From Chrysomallon squamiferum (taxonomy: Eukaryota; Mollusca; Gastropoda; Neomphalida; Peltospiridae): DNA of 64,000 nt. The notes under the pieces were generated by a model that worked only from the letters and a program-made list of their open reading frames with translations, was not told the DNA's origin and ran no database searches. Shown piece by piece: positions 1-12,900 of this stretch. Position numbers and translations under genes: made by a program. Position 1 is the first letter of the stretch; each line of letters begins with the position of its first letter. The DNA lies in assembly GCA_012295275.1 (NCBI GenBank), contig CM022673.1, forward strand, positions 3,227,105 to 3,291,104. Direction: 5' to 3'.

Positions 1-25
1 CAGAGTGGCCAGAACATCGTGTGGG
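1..25 (-). CDS. SF3B1: SF3B1 exon 19, partial at window edge
   Basis: After a TTTTTCAG acceptor the frame reads (G)PHDVLATL, the direct continuation of AKAIG in the family. The exon runs out of the window. Confidence 0.92.
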
Positions 26-923
26 CTGAAAAACAGAACAGATAAAATGTATTTATATACTGTACAAGTAAATAGAGTATAATAATAGTTTTGATAATTG
101 TTATTAATTATTTCAGATAATAATGACAATAATGAGTAGATTATAAATCATAATGGACACTCATGTAATAAAATTAAAAGACGAGTGTATAAATAAAATT
201 TTAATTACTTAAATCATGTCTAATACATAAATAATAACAAACCTGAAATACAGATGCAATTTTAATAGTTCTCATTATTAATCTGAACATTCATTCTCAT
301 TATGAACCATAAATAATAAAATACAAAAAACCCTCAAAACACCACTTTAATTCTCCCATTATCTTTAAAATGCAGAAGAACAATAATAACATTAATAAAA
401 ATAGTTATACTCTATGTATTAACAAAGTTTGTATTTCTTTTACCCAATGGCTTTAGCAATGTAACCAAATGTGTTAACAGTTGCTCTCCTGATGGCTTTT
501 TTGTGTGCTTTGAGAAGTTCCAGAAGTTCAAAACAGATTCTCATCCACTCTCGGGCAGACACAAACTCAGCGCCTCGGTCAGCAATTCGACCAACCAAGT
601 CAATACAGTTTTCTTGTACCTTCTCATGTCTGAAACATAAGCAGATAAATTTATTTAAAACATTGGTCAGAACAAAATGAATAGAAAATTACAAACTCTA
701 ATTATTAAGTCATGGTAATAACAATGAAAATTCAAAGATTATTATTTACAGATTTTGTGGCATGTTTTTTTCCCCACCCACAGTAATGCTAACAATTTAA
801 AAATAAACTATGAAGAGGACATTAAATTCAGTCCTTTAAGTTTGATCTTCAGTCAATATTGTCAGGTAATAATTAAAAACCAAGGTTTAAAAGCTTTCAA
901 ATTATCTCTAAAACTGTACTGAC

Positions 924-971
<48 letters not shown>

Positions 972-3900
972 AGCCAAAAAAAAAGCAACAATATTATAAA
1001 AAAAATAATAATAATCTTTATACGTAGTTTTAAACCTAAAGCAGATTTTACAATAAGATACCATAATAACTGAAAAATAAGACATCAGCTGTTACTTTTT
1101 AATGAGCACATAATAAATAAATAAAACATTCATTCTGGAAACCAGTGTTCTATTATACTGGTCATTAAAATTCTGTATTATTAAAGGACACAAATTCTTC
1201 AGCACCAACCTGTTTTTCAAGATGGGTGTCAACCGTGGCAGCAGATCTTTGATGGGTGGTGTCATCTTTGTCATACCAATGACATTTACAATGCCTTTCA
1301 GAGCACCAAGTATTGAACCAAGTACCTCTGGGTATTCCTCTCCTAGGTACTCATACAAGACCACACCCAAGTGACCCATCAATTTTTCCTGTAGGAATGA
1401 TAGAATATAATACTATTAAAAATCAAGAATTAAACACATAACCTTTAGCCATCACAACAATCAATGTATCATCTGGATATATGGACAAAGGTGGGGTGGA
1501 AAAAAAGAAGAAAAAAAAGGAAACATTCCCATTCAGAAAACCAAAAATTTAACAAAACTGAAAGTAAGGGGATTTAGATTTTTTTTTTTTTTTTCGACTT
1601 CCCATAACAACAACAATGACAGGCTGCAAAATATAATCTTCAGAATAAAGAGACTTTTGAAAAATGTTCTCACCTCTTGGCATGTTTTCATTACAATAGC
1701 AATTCTTGAAATGAGGTCAGCAGCTTGTTGTCTGACCTTGGCTGACTTGTTGTTCAGTCGCCACAGAATTGTACCACAGATCTGAGGCAGATATGGCTTT
1801 ACCCGTTTTCCCAGTGCATTGATAACTGTTCCAAAACCATTCAGCATCACTACATCCTGTAAAAACACAAAGATTAATGTGTTTTTTTTTCTTTAAATAA
1901 ACACAAACAATTACAAAATGTATCAATACAGCTGATAAAAAATGCAGTAAGACAACACATCAGAATCACTGCTGAATTTTTCTTAATATATCTGAAATAA
2001 AAACTATTTCAAGAGCTGGTGTCTAAATCAGAGATCAAAATAAATAAAATTTAAATTTAAATTTAATTACTTCCTACATCAGTAAAAAAAAAAAAAAAAG
2101 AAGTAAAAACAGAAAAGCAAAAACCAATTTTAAATATTTCACATTGCAATTGTCAGAACACAATGTAAAATGAAAAAACTGAATTAAAGACTAGTTATTT
2201 CCTACCTCAGTAGTCTGTTCCTGGAAGGCGTACAGGATGCCATCAATAAGCTGTTCCTCCAGACGGGAGTCAATATCTGCAGCCCCGAGGTTGGCTATGA
2301 TCTTCTCTATTGTCTCCATCACCATCTTACGATACTGTTCTGCTTCATCCTTCAGGTCATCAACCACTCGGCCGACAATCTCAGCTGCCCCGACTTTGTT
2401 AGCTATTTCAACTGTTGTGTCAACAAGCTGGTAATAAAATTTAGAAAATTTAAATACAGAAAATACTGGCATTTGTATGTCGGGAATTTAATACGAATGA
2501 AGTGAAATGAAATTCTGGCTAAACTGTAAACATGCTACAGATTGCAAAAATCAGGTTTAAATTTTAAAATAGATAGTACTGCAATTTGAGAAAATTAAAT
2601 ATATCCAGAATAGTTTTAAAAAATTCTAAGTGTTTACCTGTCGGTAATTTCTACGATCCAGAGCCATTCTTTGGTTCCAGAAATGTTTGAAAAATGCTGG
2701 CAAGATTTCATCTTTGATATACTGTGGTTCGACACCATCTGTAGCACAGCACTGCTTCACCACCTACAACAACAGCATTCTCTATAGTTTATGCATTATG
2801 CATGTAACTAACAATATCTTTGTTACACATGTCTCGTTAATAATAATTTTAAAAATAAACAATTTTAGTTACATCAGACCTCTGCAAACACAACGAATGC
2901 AATGTGAAGAAATGCAACAAACACTTTTGAAAATTAGCTTCAGGAAAATCAAACTAAATATCAAAAGTATCACTGAAACCTCAGTCACAGGAATGTCTAA
3001 ACTTTGATAAAATAATTTAACATTAAATTTCGCCTGCCTCAGAGGTAGTGACGAAATGAGTTGTACATCAAAGTATTTCAGTCAGGTAAAATGCTTACAT
3101 CACTGGCAGCAGAAAAACACAGAAATTTAATATAATTGTTATTTCTAATTTATGTCTACCCAAAAAGTCCATTACTTAAAACAAACCTGTCAGGAAAACT
3201 GTAAAGTGATTTTTGATACATACTGTTTACATAAAAATTTTGAAGCAGTCTGACAGAAAGTTAATTTTACTGTTATGTTGTTTTAAGGAAGTCACCCACC
3301 TTTAAAACAATCTTCTTCATTTCTTCATCAGGAGACTGAAACTCACGGATGAGGATCAACATCACTTCCCTGGTGTAGTAATTAGCATACTCAGCATCCA
3401 TCAAAGGAATCAAATAACCAATAGCTTTCAAGAAAGCTGCCAAACCCTGTCAATTAAAAAACATTAAATATTTTATACTTGTATTATTTAGAATTTTTTT
3501 TAAATTATCCATTCCATCTTTTGAAATAAATATATACATGTCTTTGGTATAAGATACTAACCATACAACTTTATGAAAAAAATTTTTTTTTTTGTCTTCA
3601 AAGAAATCAACTGCATAAATTTAGTTCACAATCTTTTTGTAATATACGTATCAATACACACACACATATATGTACCTTGTTCTAAGTGATGGAAGATGAT
3701 TACTTCTCTTATAGTCAAATATATGCATTATGAATAATGATCCAGTAATGTATTTTATTTCTGATTAAAGATGCCTACCTTGCCTCTGTGCTGTCTGATA
3801 CCCTTCCACAGTGGTTTCAGCACACTGTCAAATGACTCAATGCCGTATGGAGTAGCTGCTTCAGCTAAAGCAGCCAGAGCCAGGGCAGTAATAGTTCTAA

Positions 3901-6900
3901 CTTTCTGCTGTTCATCAACCAGTCCTATTTAAAACAAAACAAAAATTCTACAGTTTAAAACAAAATAGAATATAGTCAAAATGGATGTTGTAATTTTTCA
4001 AGCATTCAGTAGTATCTTAATTTTTAACATTTGAAGTACACAGAAACAAAATGCTGCATATACATAATGGAAAGTTTCATTTGTATCAGCCTCTGTGTGG
4101 ACTTGTATTAATTTTTCTTTTTAAGCTATTTAATTTGCACTTAATTTGAATTTTTCTTTCCCTTTTGTATTTATTACACCAAATATTTAAGTGAGAGAAA
4201 AATGGGAACCAAAAATAATTCCTATTTAAATACCGGAACAGCAATGGATAATGAAAATAAAAATGTATTTATTATTAAATATAAATAAATATCTAACTGA
4301 AAAAATATGCCTCTATCTAATTCTGATCAAGAATATAAATGACAAACAGTAAAAAATATCAATATCTTTGGAAACTTAGAAATTATTTTTAAAAAATCAT
4401 TACAAACCATGTTCAATAATCTCCACCAAACTCTTCAAGTGAGGCAAAATGGCACAGCCCATTAGGATGGCAATCTGCTGCACAATCTTGATTCCTGTGT
4501 GCCTAGCCTGCCACGACTTTTTGCTCTTGCACACAGCTTTCAAGAAGGGAAGGAGTGACGGTATACCCAGGGCTGAAGCAACCACAGCAAAAGCACGAGC
4601 TGTCGTGTTACGGACGTACTCATCCATGTTGTCAATGTCTGGCCTCATTGTGGAGATCATAGTGGCAAGACCTGCAGCCTGAACAACAAAAATTACAATG
4701 ACAATAACAATACCAATAGTGGTAACAGAAGTAATAATATTAATAATTGTAACCATAATAATAATGATAATAAGAAGAATATCAATAACAGTAATAATTA
4801 TTGTAATATTAATTGCAAAAATTATAAGAATTAAAAAAAGAGAATGTATTCAATTTTTTACTCAGTGTGTAATTTCAAACTGAAATGTTAAAACATTAAC
4901 ACTTATTCAAATTTGAAAACTTAGAAAAGTAACAGTCAGAAAACCTTTGGCATGAAACTGTAAAATCAGTACCATACTAATTTACTCTAAAACATTCAGA
5001 AATAAAATATTCAACATCTGTTATTTGGCACCAGGCAATATTGTCAAAATATACTAAAAAAAAAGGAAAACATCATTTGTTTGAATAATCATAAAAAATT
5101 GTTACCTTTGCCAAATTTGAGATGATTTCTCGACCTTCAACTCGAGCATAGTAATCTTCATCAATCAACAGAGGTTCAATGACAACCAGTATCTTGTGTA
5201 CGTAGGGTCGCACCAAGTCATCGAGCTTGTACAGAATTCTGTCAATGACCTTGACCAACAGATGCCTCTCCTGGTCTTCGAGAGTTGGTGACATCAGCAA
5301 AGGTAGAATCTGATTGAAGAGTGGACCAGCACCAAATTCTCGGGCTTTGTCAGTGATTTGTCGAAGAGCAGCCTACAAAACAAAAAAGATTTATAAAAAA
5401 AAAAATAAAAAAATGTTTGTGGTGAAAATGAAATCCTGTTTACCTTCCACTCTTTAACAAAGTTAATGGCATGCTACTGCAGGCGTATCAATGGTTCATA
5501 CAAAACATCATTATCAGTGAACAATTCTGATACAAAATCTTTTTTTTTTTTTTTTTTTATCTCTACACAGTCTTCAACAATCATATAACTTCAAAATTAA
5601 TTAAAAGAAAATTATACCAAATTCTGCAAAGCAAGACACTGTTACAGTGTGATAAATTTGAATTTTTTTTTAAATTCTCACAGTTTTTAGAGGAATTTTT
5701 TAAAATAAATTTATACTGATTTATAACAAGATGTAAAACAGGTTGTCACCTTTCTCATTGGAGGTGTTCCATTCTTGATTTTCAGCAGAAGCTTCATGAT
5801 CTTTCTTTCTTTCTGTTCTTCTGGGGTCAAACTTTCTTCATCTACATCCACCTAAAAAAGAATAAAATGGCCCGACACTAATAATGTATATCTCAGTATC
5901 AGTATAAAATATTCTATAGATAATAAATTTATTTGAAATTAAATATCTTTACTTTTAAAGTATAAAATAATATCAAACAATCCACAAAAATATTTATTTA
6001 TTTTGTTTTCTTTTAATAAAATTCTCATAAAACAATGAATTAAACAAATATATAAAAAATAAAAAAATAAAAATTACCAGAAGTTTATCAAAGTATTGCA
6101 TGTCATCCGGTTTCATCATGGGCAAATTTCCTTTCGGCTGCATGTCAACAATTTCTGTTTTTCTGTCTGGGGTCTGCATGCGGAATCCAGCTGGAGTCCC
6201 TGCCATGGGTGTGGGTGTTGCAATAAGCTTCCGAGCTGGAGTCCTGATAGGAACATAGCCTGCAGGTGGTTGCAAAACCTGAAGAAAAGAATAATATGAA
6301 AGTATAACATATCTGCAAATACACAACGATAGTTTCAGCTAAACAATTTTTTTTTTTTTTCTAAATTCCCTTGGTAAACTGATACTGGTTTTAAACAGAT
6401 TTGTTCTACAGTGGTGCATATTATGAAATTTTAAAGCAAAAAAAATTAATCAGTCTTTACTAATAGATGCAAGGCTTGTAAAATTTGCTTTCTCTATTGA
6501 TAATAACATGAAAAAAAAAATATGAAAAAGTCATGCAATTGTGATCCAAAACACTTTTAAAAATAATCACCCAGCAACAGTTGACTGGAAATTTAATTAT
6601 ATATCCTTTAATTAATTTTTACAAAAATGAATTATCTACCTTGTAGCCAGGTGGAAACATGCTGTCAAGTTCATCGTCACTCATTGGTCTGTTTCTTTCA
6701 TCAATTTCTCTCTGCCAGGTGTAAGCCTGCAGCTGCTCAGGGGTCATGGACATCAGATGACCTGGAGTGGGGGTTGCCATATTCATAGCTTTGACTCCTG
6801 TTGGAGTTGTCCCACTAGGAGTGAAGCCGCCAGGGGTAAATCCGCCTGGAGTTAATCCACCTGGTGTCATCTGGCTAGGAGTGTGACCTCCTGGGGTATG

Positions 6901-9900
6901 TCCACCTGGGGTCAAACTAGGAGTTGCCCCTCCAGGGGTCATAGAAGGTGTCATTGCACTAGGAGTGGCTGCACCAGGAGTTTCATCCCATCGAGATCTC
7001 CTTTTGCTGGCTGTTGGGGTTGGAGTGCTTTCTATCAAGTCACCCCCTCGATCAGTTCTTGGCGTCTCAGCCCAACCACTGCCATGTCCAGGTGTACCAT
7101 GACCTGGAGTAGCATGGCCTGGTGTTTCTGATAATACAAATAAATAAATAAATAAATAAATAAAAAATTACAGTAAACCCAAACAGGATGATATTATTCT
7201 GTAAAATGCAGTAATATAAATTTATATATTTTCCTTTAACAGGGAAAAAAAAAAAAAAAAAAAAAAAAAAATAATGAAATGCTTTACTTATCAAAGAACT
7301 AGTTTTTAAATTAGTTATATTATCCATGGTCAGTATGAAAGAAAAGTATTAGAAATCACTGTTAATCACACCTCTTTCAGTCCTAGGTGTTTCATCCCAT
7401 CTGTTTCTCCTAGCACTAGGAGTGGGCTGATGGCCAGGAGTACCGTCACTGCGAACTGGTGTAGCCATTCCAGGAGTTGCATGACCTGGAGTTGTGTCCC
7501 ACTGTCTAGTGCTGCCACCAGGTGTAGCTCCAGGTGTCTGTTCTCCCTTGGATCGACCTGGGGTCTCATCCCATCTGCTGTTGGACGGTGTGCCTCCTGC
7601 TTCTGCTGCATCCCAGGAAGATGATTTCTTCTTGGCAGGGACGTCTTCCTGCTTGCTCATGTCCCATCTCTTCCGTTTTCTTTCTGGCATTTTCTGATTA
7701 GCATCTCCACTGGCACCGTTCACAGCTCGAAGGTCTCCTGACTTGGCCTTCTCTGACATCTGCTTACGAAGTCCAGCCTAATAAAAATAATAGAAGAAAT
7801 TTTTTTTTATTACAAGATGAAAGAAATGAAAAAAATTCGACTAAAGTGTTCAAGAAACAAAATAACAGTAAACCTACAAAACAAATAGATCTCTATTACA
7901 GTTTACATGTAATGGTGTCAAAAAAAATATTTCATGCTTGTTTTCTAAAGTATTTTATTGAAGTATCATCTTTGTACATTACAATGTTTTATTTCAAGCT
8001 ATTTCGTCAGCACCATAGTACACATACAGAAATATAGAACTATTTACAGTATAATCATTTCACTGCAACACCTTTCTTAGTGTTTTTTTCATAATGATTT
8101 TTAACCAACATACCTGCTCCTTCCCCAGCTGCAACTCCGTCATAACATCTGCATAGGTTCTGGCATTCAACTTGGCATCAGGAGTTTTGCCACCTTCAAA
8201 AGAAAGAAGAAATAGTCACGACAAAATGTCGTGACATTTAAAAAACTTGAGTATGTTGAATAAATTTCTTTATTCTTTACTTGCATATCAGATATGCACC
8301 ATCATTTATCCCCAAAAGAAATACATGCATTCTCATTCTTATAAAAGTACTCCTACATTAATATAAATTAATTATAAAACAGTAAACTTAAAGCTTGGTC
8401 TGTAGAAGCTGAGATATTTTTTCTAATAAGTAAGTTTGATTTTTGGACATTTTTCTTCTCATTTTTAAAAAAAAACAAAAAACACAAATGAATATGGGGA
8501 CAATATATTAAATTGCTGCATGCATACAGAAGACAAGATCACAATTTTTATGGTAATGGGCACCACAAGAAAAGTAAATATTACTGTCATCTTCAACAAA
8601 CCTATGCTTTAAGAATTCACAAGTTAAAAAGTAATCAATGCATGTATTTCAATGGGCTTGGACAGAAATCAAACACTTAAATAAAATGAAAAATAATTAT
8701 TTGCTATTTCTGCAACATTTTTGCAATTATTAACAAGTGTCCAAAGTTCTTAGTTCATGAACTTTTAAGTTTTAACTTAGATGTTTTTTTCTTTCCAATA
8801 TGCCAGAGTTAACATTCTGTTGTAACTAATATTATCTTAAATATATATCAATAGCTAACTGCTATTAGTTTTTTTTCCCGTTTTCTAGGGTGACAGTATT
8901 TTGTTAATTTATTTAATAATAAAAACAAAATAATAAAATAAATAAAATACATAAAAAAAGAAAAATTAAGTAGATCATAATGATAATTAATTTTTTTGGG
9001 GGGAATTAGAAAAATATAAATAAATAAAAATAAGAATTCAAATTCAACAATTCAAAAACTAACAAACTTTAGACATCTTTGTCATATTGCTCATCTATCG
9101 AATACAAAAGAGAGAAAAACATTTAAATAAAAAATTCAAGAAATTTAATAATTTTTTATTGAACAATGAATCAAGTGTTGATTTCCATCCAAAATGGACA
9201 GTAAATATGACAAATATAAATTTGTTCATACACAAATTACGTACGTGCCAGGTCTTCAGGCCCCTCTCTCCAGACATCACTCTGCATAATAAGACATCGC
9301 TAATCCTAAAATTAGTCTCAAATTAGTGCAGTTCGCCCACACATTTATATCATTCACGTTCACAACAGTTAAATTAAAACAACTAAATTCCTGTTCTACT
9401 GTACTCATTTCTTTACCACCAGATCTTGTTAACTATTGGGGACATTATTGAAACATGAAAAATAAATAACAAAAATAATGATACTAATAATCTTGCAGTA
9501 ATATTGAAAAGATCAATGAGCCTAACCGAATCTTAGATGATAACAGCTAATATTAAACAGAACATTTTTTTGTGGAAAGATAAAATTATTTTATTATTAG
9601 GATACTGATAAAATTATTTAAGGAACAAAAGGAAGTCAGCATTTTAGAAAACAACTTCAGAAAACAAAAGGAAAATAAGTATATCTTTAAAAATATTTTT
9701 TATGAAATCAGTCATTATTTTTTCTAAAGCTCGTTTTCTTATAGTGCAAAGAATACAACCTTATTAAAGTACAGATAAAACTGTTTTATGGATTTTGTTT
9801 TAAATTTTTAATTCAGATTATAATTTAAGGTCTTGAAAAATTGCATGTTCCCGATCAAATTGTACTTTCACTGACTGTAAAACAATTCAACAGCTTTTTA

Positions 9901-12900
9901 TTTTTAATGAATACAGTCAAATCGTTGTTTTTTTATTAAAACGTTTAACGTGAAATATTGTTTTAAATGATTTATTTACAACAGACTGGAAATCGGAAAC
10001 ACACTAACTTTCACAGGCCTTTTAAACTTAAACATCCATATATTTTTTTTTTTTTAATTACTTCTGGACCTGAAAAGATTCTGAAGTATCCCTAACATTT
10101 TAATGTTGCTGTTAAAATGGCTAAGTATTCTTTTAATCTGCTTTTTCTTTTTTAATAAAAAAAATTCTGTAGGATCTATAAATATATATATCCAGAATGT
10201 TGAAGATGTCATTGAAGTTTGCACCTTGGGTGTTTCAAAAATCAACCTTTAATGATACTATGCCATTAAAGTTGTCTCCTGAGTCCATTCTGCTCAACGT
10301 ATGGATGCTAGAAAGGAAAGACAGGTCTATTAGTAGTGTTCTTCACTTTTGGTTCGCTTTTCACAGACTTTATTATGTGTGAAAATATGCTTGTTTCATG
10401 AATGTCAATGACCATTTTACTAATTAAACAGCCTGTGCCTTATGTTGTTAAAAACTAACAAAACAAACAAACAAAAACATGTTGGATGTTACTCTGGTTA
10501 ACAACAGGACTTGTATCTGAACTGGTGAATTATGGAGTTCATCTGTGACAGTTTCTAGGAAAAAAAAGCTCCCGTCTCTTTTCAAATTTCAGACAACAAA
10601 TATTTACTGTAGTTAAAAAAAAAATCAAGAAATTAGAAAATAAAAAATAGAACTATTCACAAAATGCAGGATACTAATGTAAACCAGACACTGGCAGTTT
10701 AAAAATGTTTCTGTTCTGCTGAATAATTAAAAGATTTAGCAGCAAACATTTTTTTTTTGAAACAAACATATTTTCACTTCTAGTTGTTTTCACTGCTGTT
10801 TTGTTACATTTCAGATCACAGTTTTGACAGTCATAAGCACAAACATTTGTGTACTATTTGCAGTTTGAGTTTCCTACAATCAGGCACAAATGTGATGTGG
10901 TCGGACAAATGCAGCACATACTCACTCAAATACCTTATAAATTGCAATTTTGCCGCTGGTTTAAATTTTCCTATTCTACAACAACTGATTTTTCTAATAA
11001 AAATCACATTCTTGTTACTGTTAAAATTAATCTAGTGAGGTTCCCCAGTAATGTTTTTTTTGTTGAAAATATATACTGACATTAAGATATTTAACAAAAA
11101 CATAAAAGTAATAACAACAGCATATTGTTTTTGATTTCTGCTCATGTAAATGTTTGTTACTTGTAAAAAAATTAAAACAAAAATTAAGAACAATGGTTGA
11201 ATCGTAAAAAAATGTTAAAGGAATCTATCTATCTGGAGCCATTCCCTGCTTCAGTTAAAGTGGAACACAGAAATTTAGACTGCAATCTGATCTGGCTGCA
11301 GAATACAGAGAAAACCAAGTCATCTTATAAAGAAAAAGAAAAAACAAAACAAACAAAATGGTAAACATCACAAAATCTGGGCATCACCACAGTATTATTT
11401 GAGACTGGCTGGATAGGACAAATTCTTATAATATTTTATTCAATGTCTTAAAAGTATAGCCAGCATAAGGAACATTTAAAATAAAGGAAGACAAGGCTTT
11501 TTATTGTCATTTAAAACAAAAAATGCATACATTGAAGATAATCAGTTCATAGAGAAAAATACTATCAATATTGTAACATGCATAGGTTTTGGCGTAATCA
11601 CTCCATTTATGAAAATGCACAAACATGTAACAATATATATCATACAAAAAAATAAAAATAAAAAAATTAATAAATAAATTAAAAAAAAAAATAAAAATAC
11701 TAACCGTCTGCAAATGGATCATATCGCTCGGGACTGATGATCATGTTACGTCTCCTGGCACGATATTCATCTTCTCTGTCGGAGATCTTTGGAATACGAT
11801 GTTCAGCAAGTGGGTCATAATCCTAACAAAAATAAAAATTCTCTTTATATTTACCAATAATCAAAAGACTACACCAGCATACATATAAAAATATCACCTA
11901 TATATTCAAAGATTATTATTAAAGTTATTTTGTTTGAACATAAACTGGAAAATAAAAGTCTGAAATATTTCCATGAATCATAAATAGTATCATTATCATT
12001 TCTTTTCAGCAAGTAGAAATATATCAATATTTTTTCATTTTTAAATTTTAAAGAAATTATGTACGAGTGCAAAAAATATTACATAGATGGAGAACATAAA
12101 CTTAATTCCTACAAAAGGATTTACATGCCTATTTTGTTTTTGATGCTTTAATCAAAATTCAGAGATAAGATAACACAAATTATTTCTGGCATTTAATTAG
12201 CTATATACACATTTGGTGAGACTGCAAAATCTCTGATGTAGAATTAAACTAAATACAAAACAAAGACTTACTTTGTCTGCAGAAGTTTCATGAAGTAAGT
12301 TCAATGGTGCTGTGTATGTTGATCTCTTTGGAAAAGAAGCTGGTACTTCTTCATCTTCCTATATAATAATAATAAAGTATAATATTAAACTGAAAAAAAA
12401 CAGTACATTTACATATGAAAGCCGAAAAATAAATAAATAATGAATAAAAAAAGGAAAAACCAAGTATCTTGAAACAAATTTGTGCAAAATAAAAATCATG
12501 GAGAGAAAAGGTAAAATTTTAATTTCAAAGGTTATTTTAAAAACGTTAACATATTTATCAAATTTATCACTCCTCAGCTTTTCAGAGTACATAGATTAAA
12601 GAGATAAATAAAAGTCCAAAGTGTAGTTTGATTCAACACTTACATCAATTTCATCTGTTGCTGCAATAGAAGTGACATATCCATCGAAGCGACTGTCAGA
12701 TCCACCGTAAATGTCAACATCATAATGTCCCTCGGCTCCCAGTCCTACTCTGTCTGTTTCCGGGTTTTCTTTTGGAGCCTGCTGAAGCTGTGCTTTTTTA
12801 GCCTGAATATTTCGCACTTGCTCCTCAATTTCTAAAATTTTATCACTTATACATCAATTATACATACAATGCATATTAAATGGTAAATAAATGTATTATG

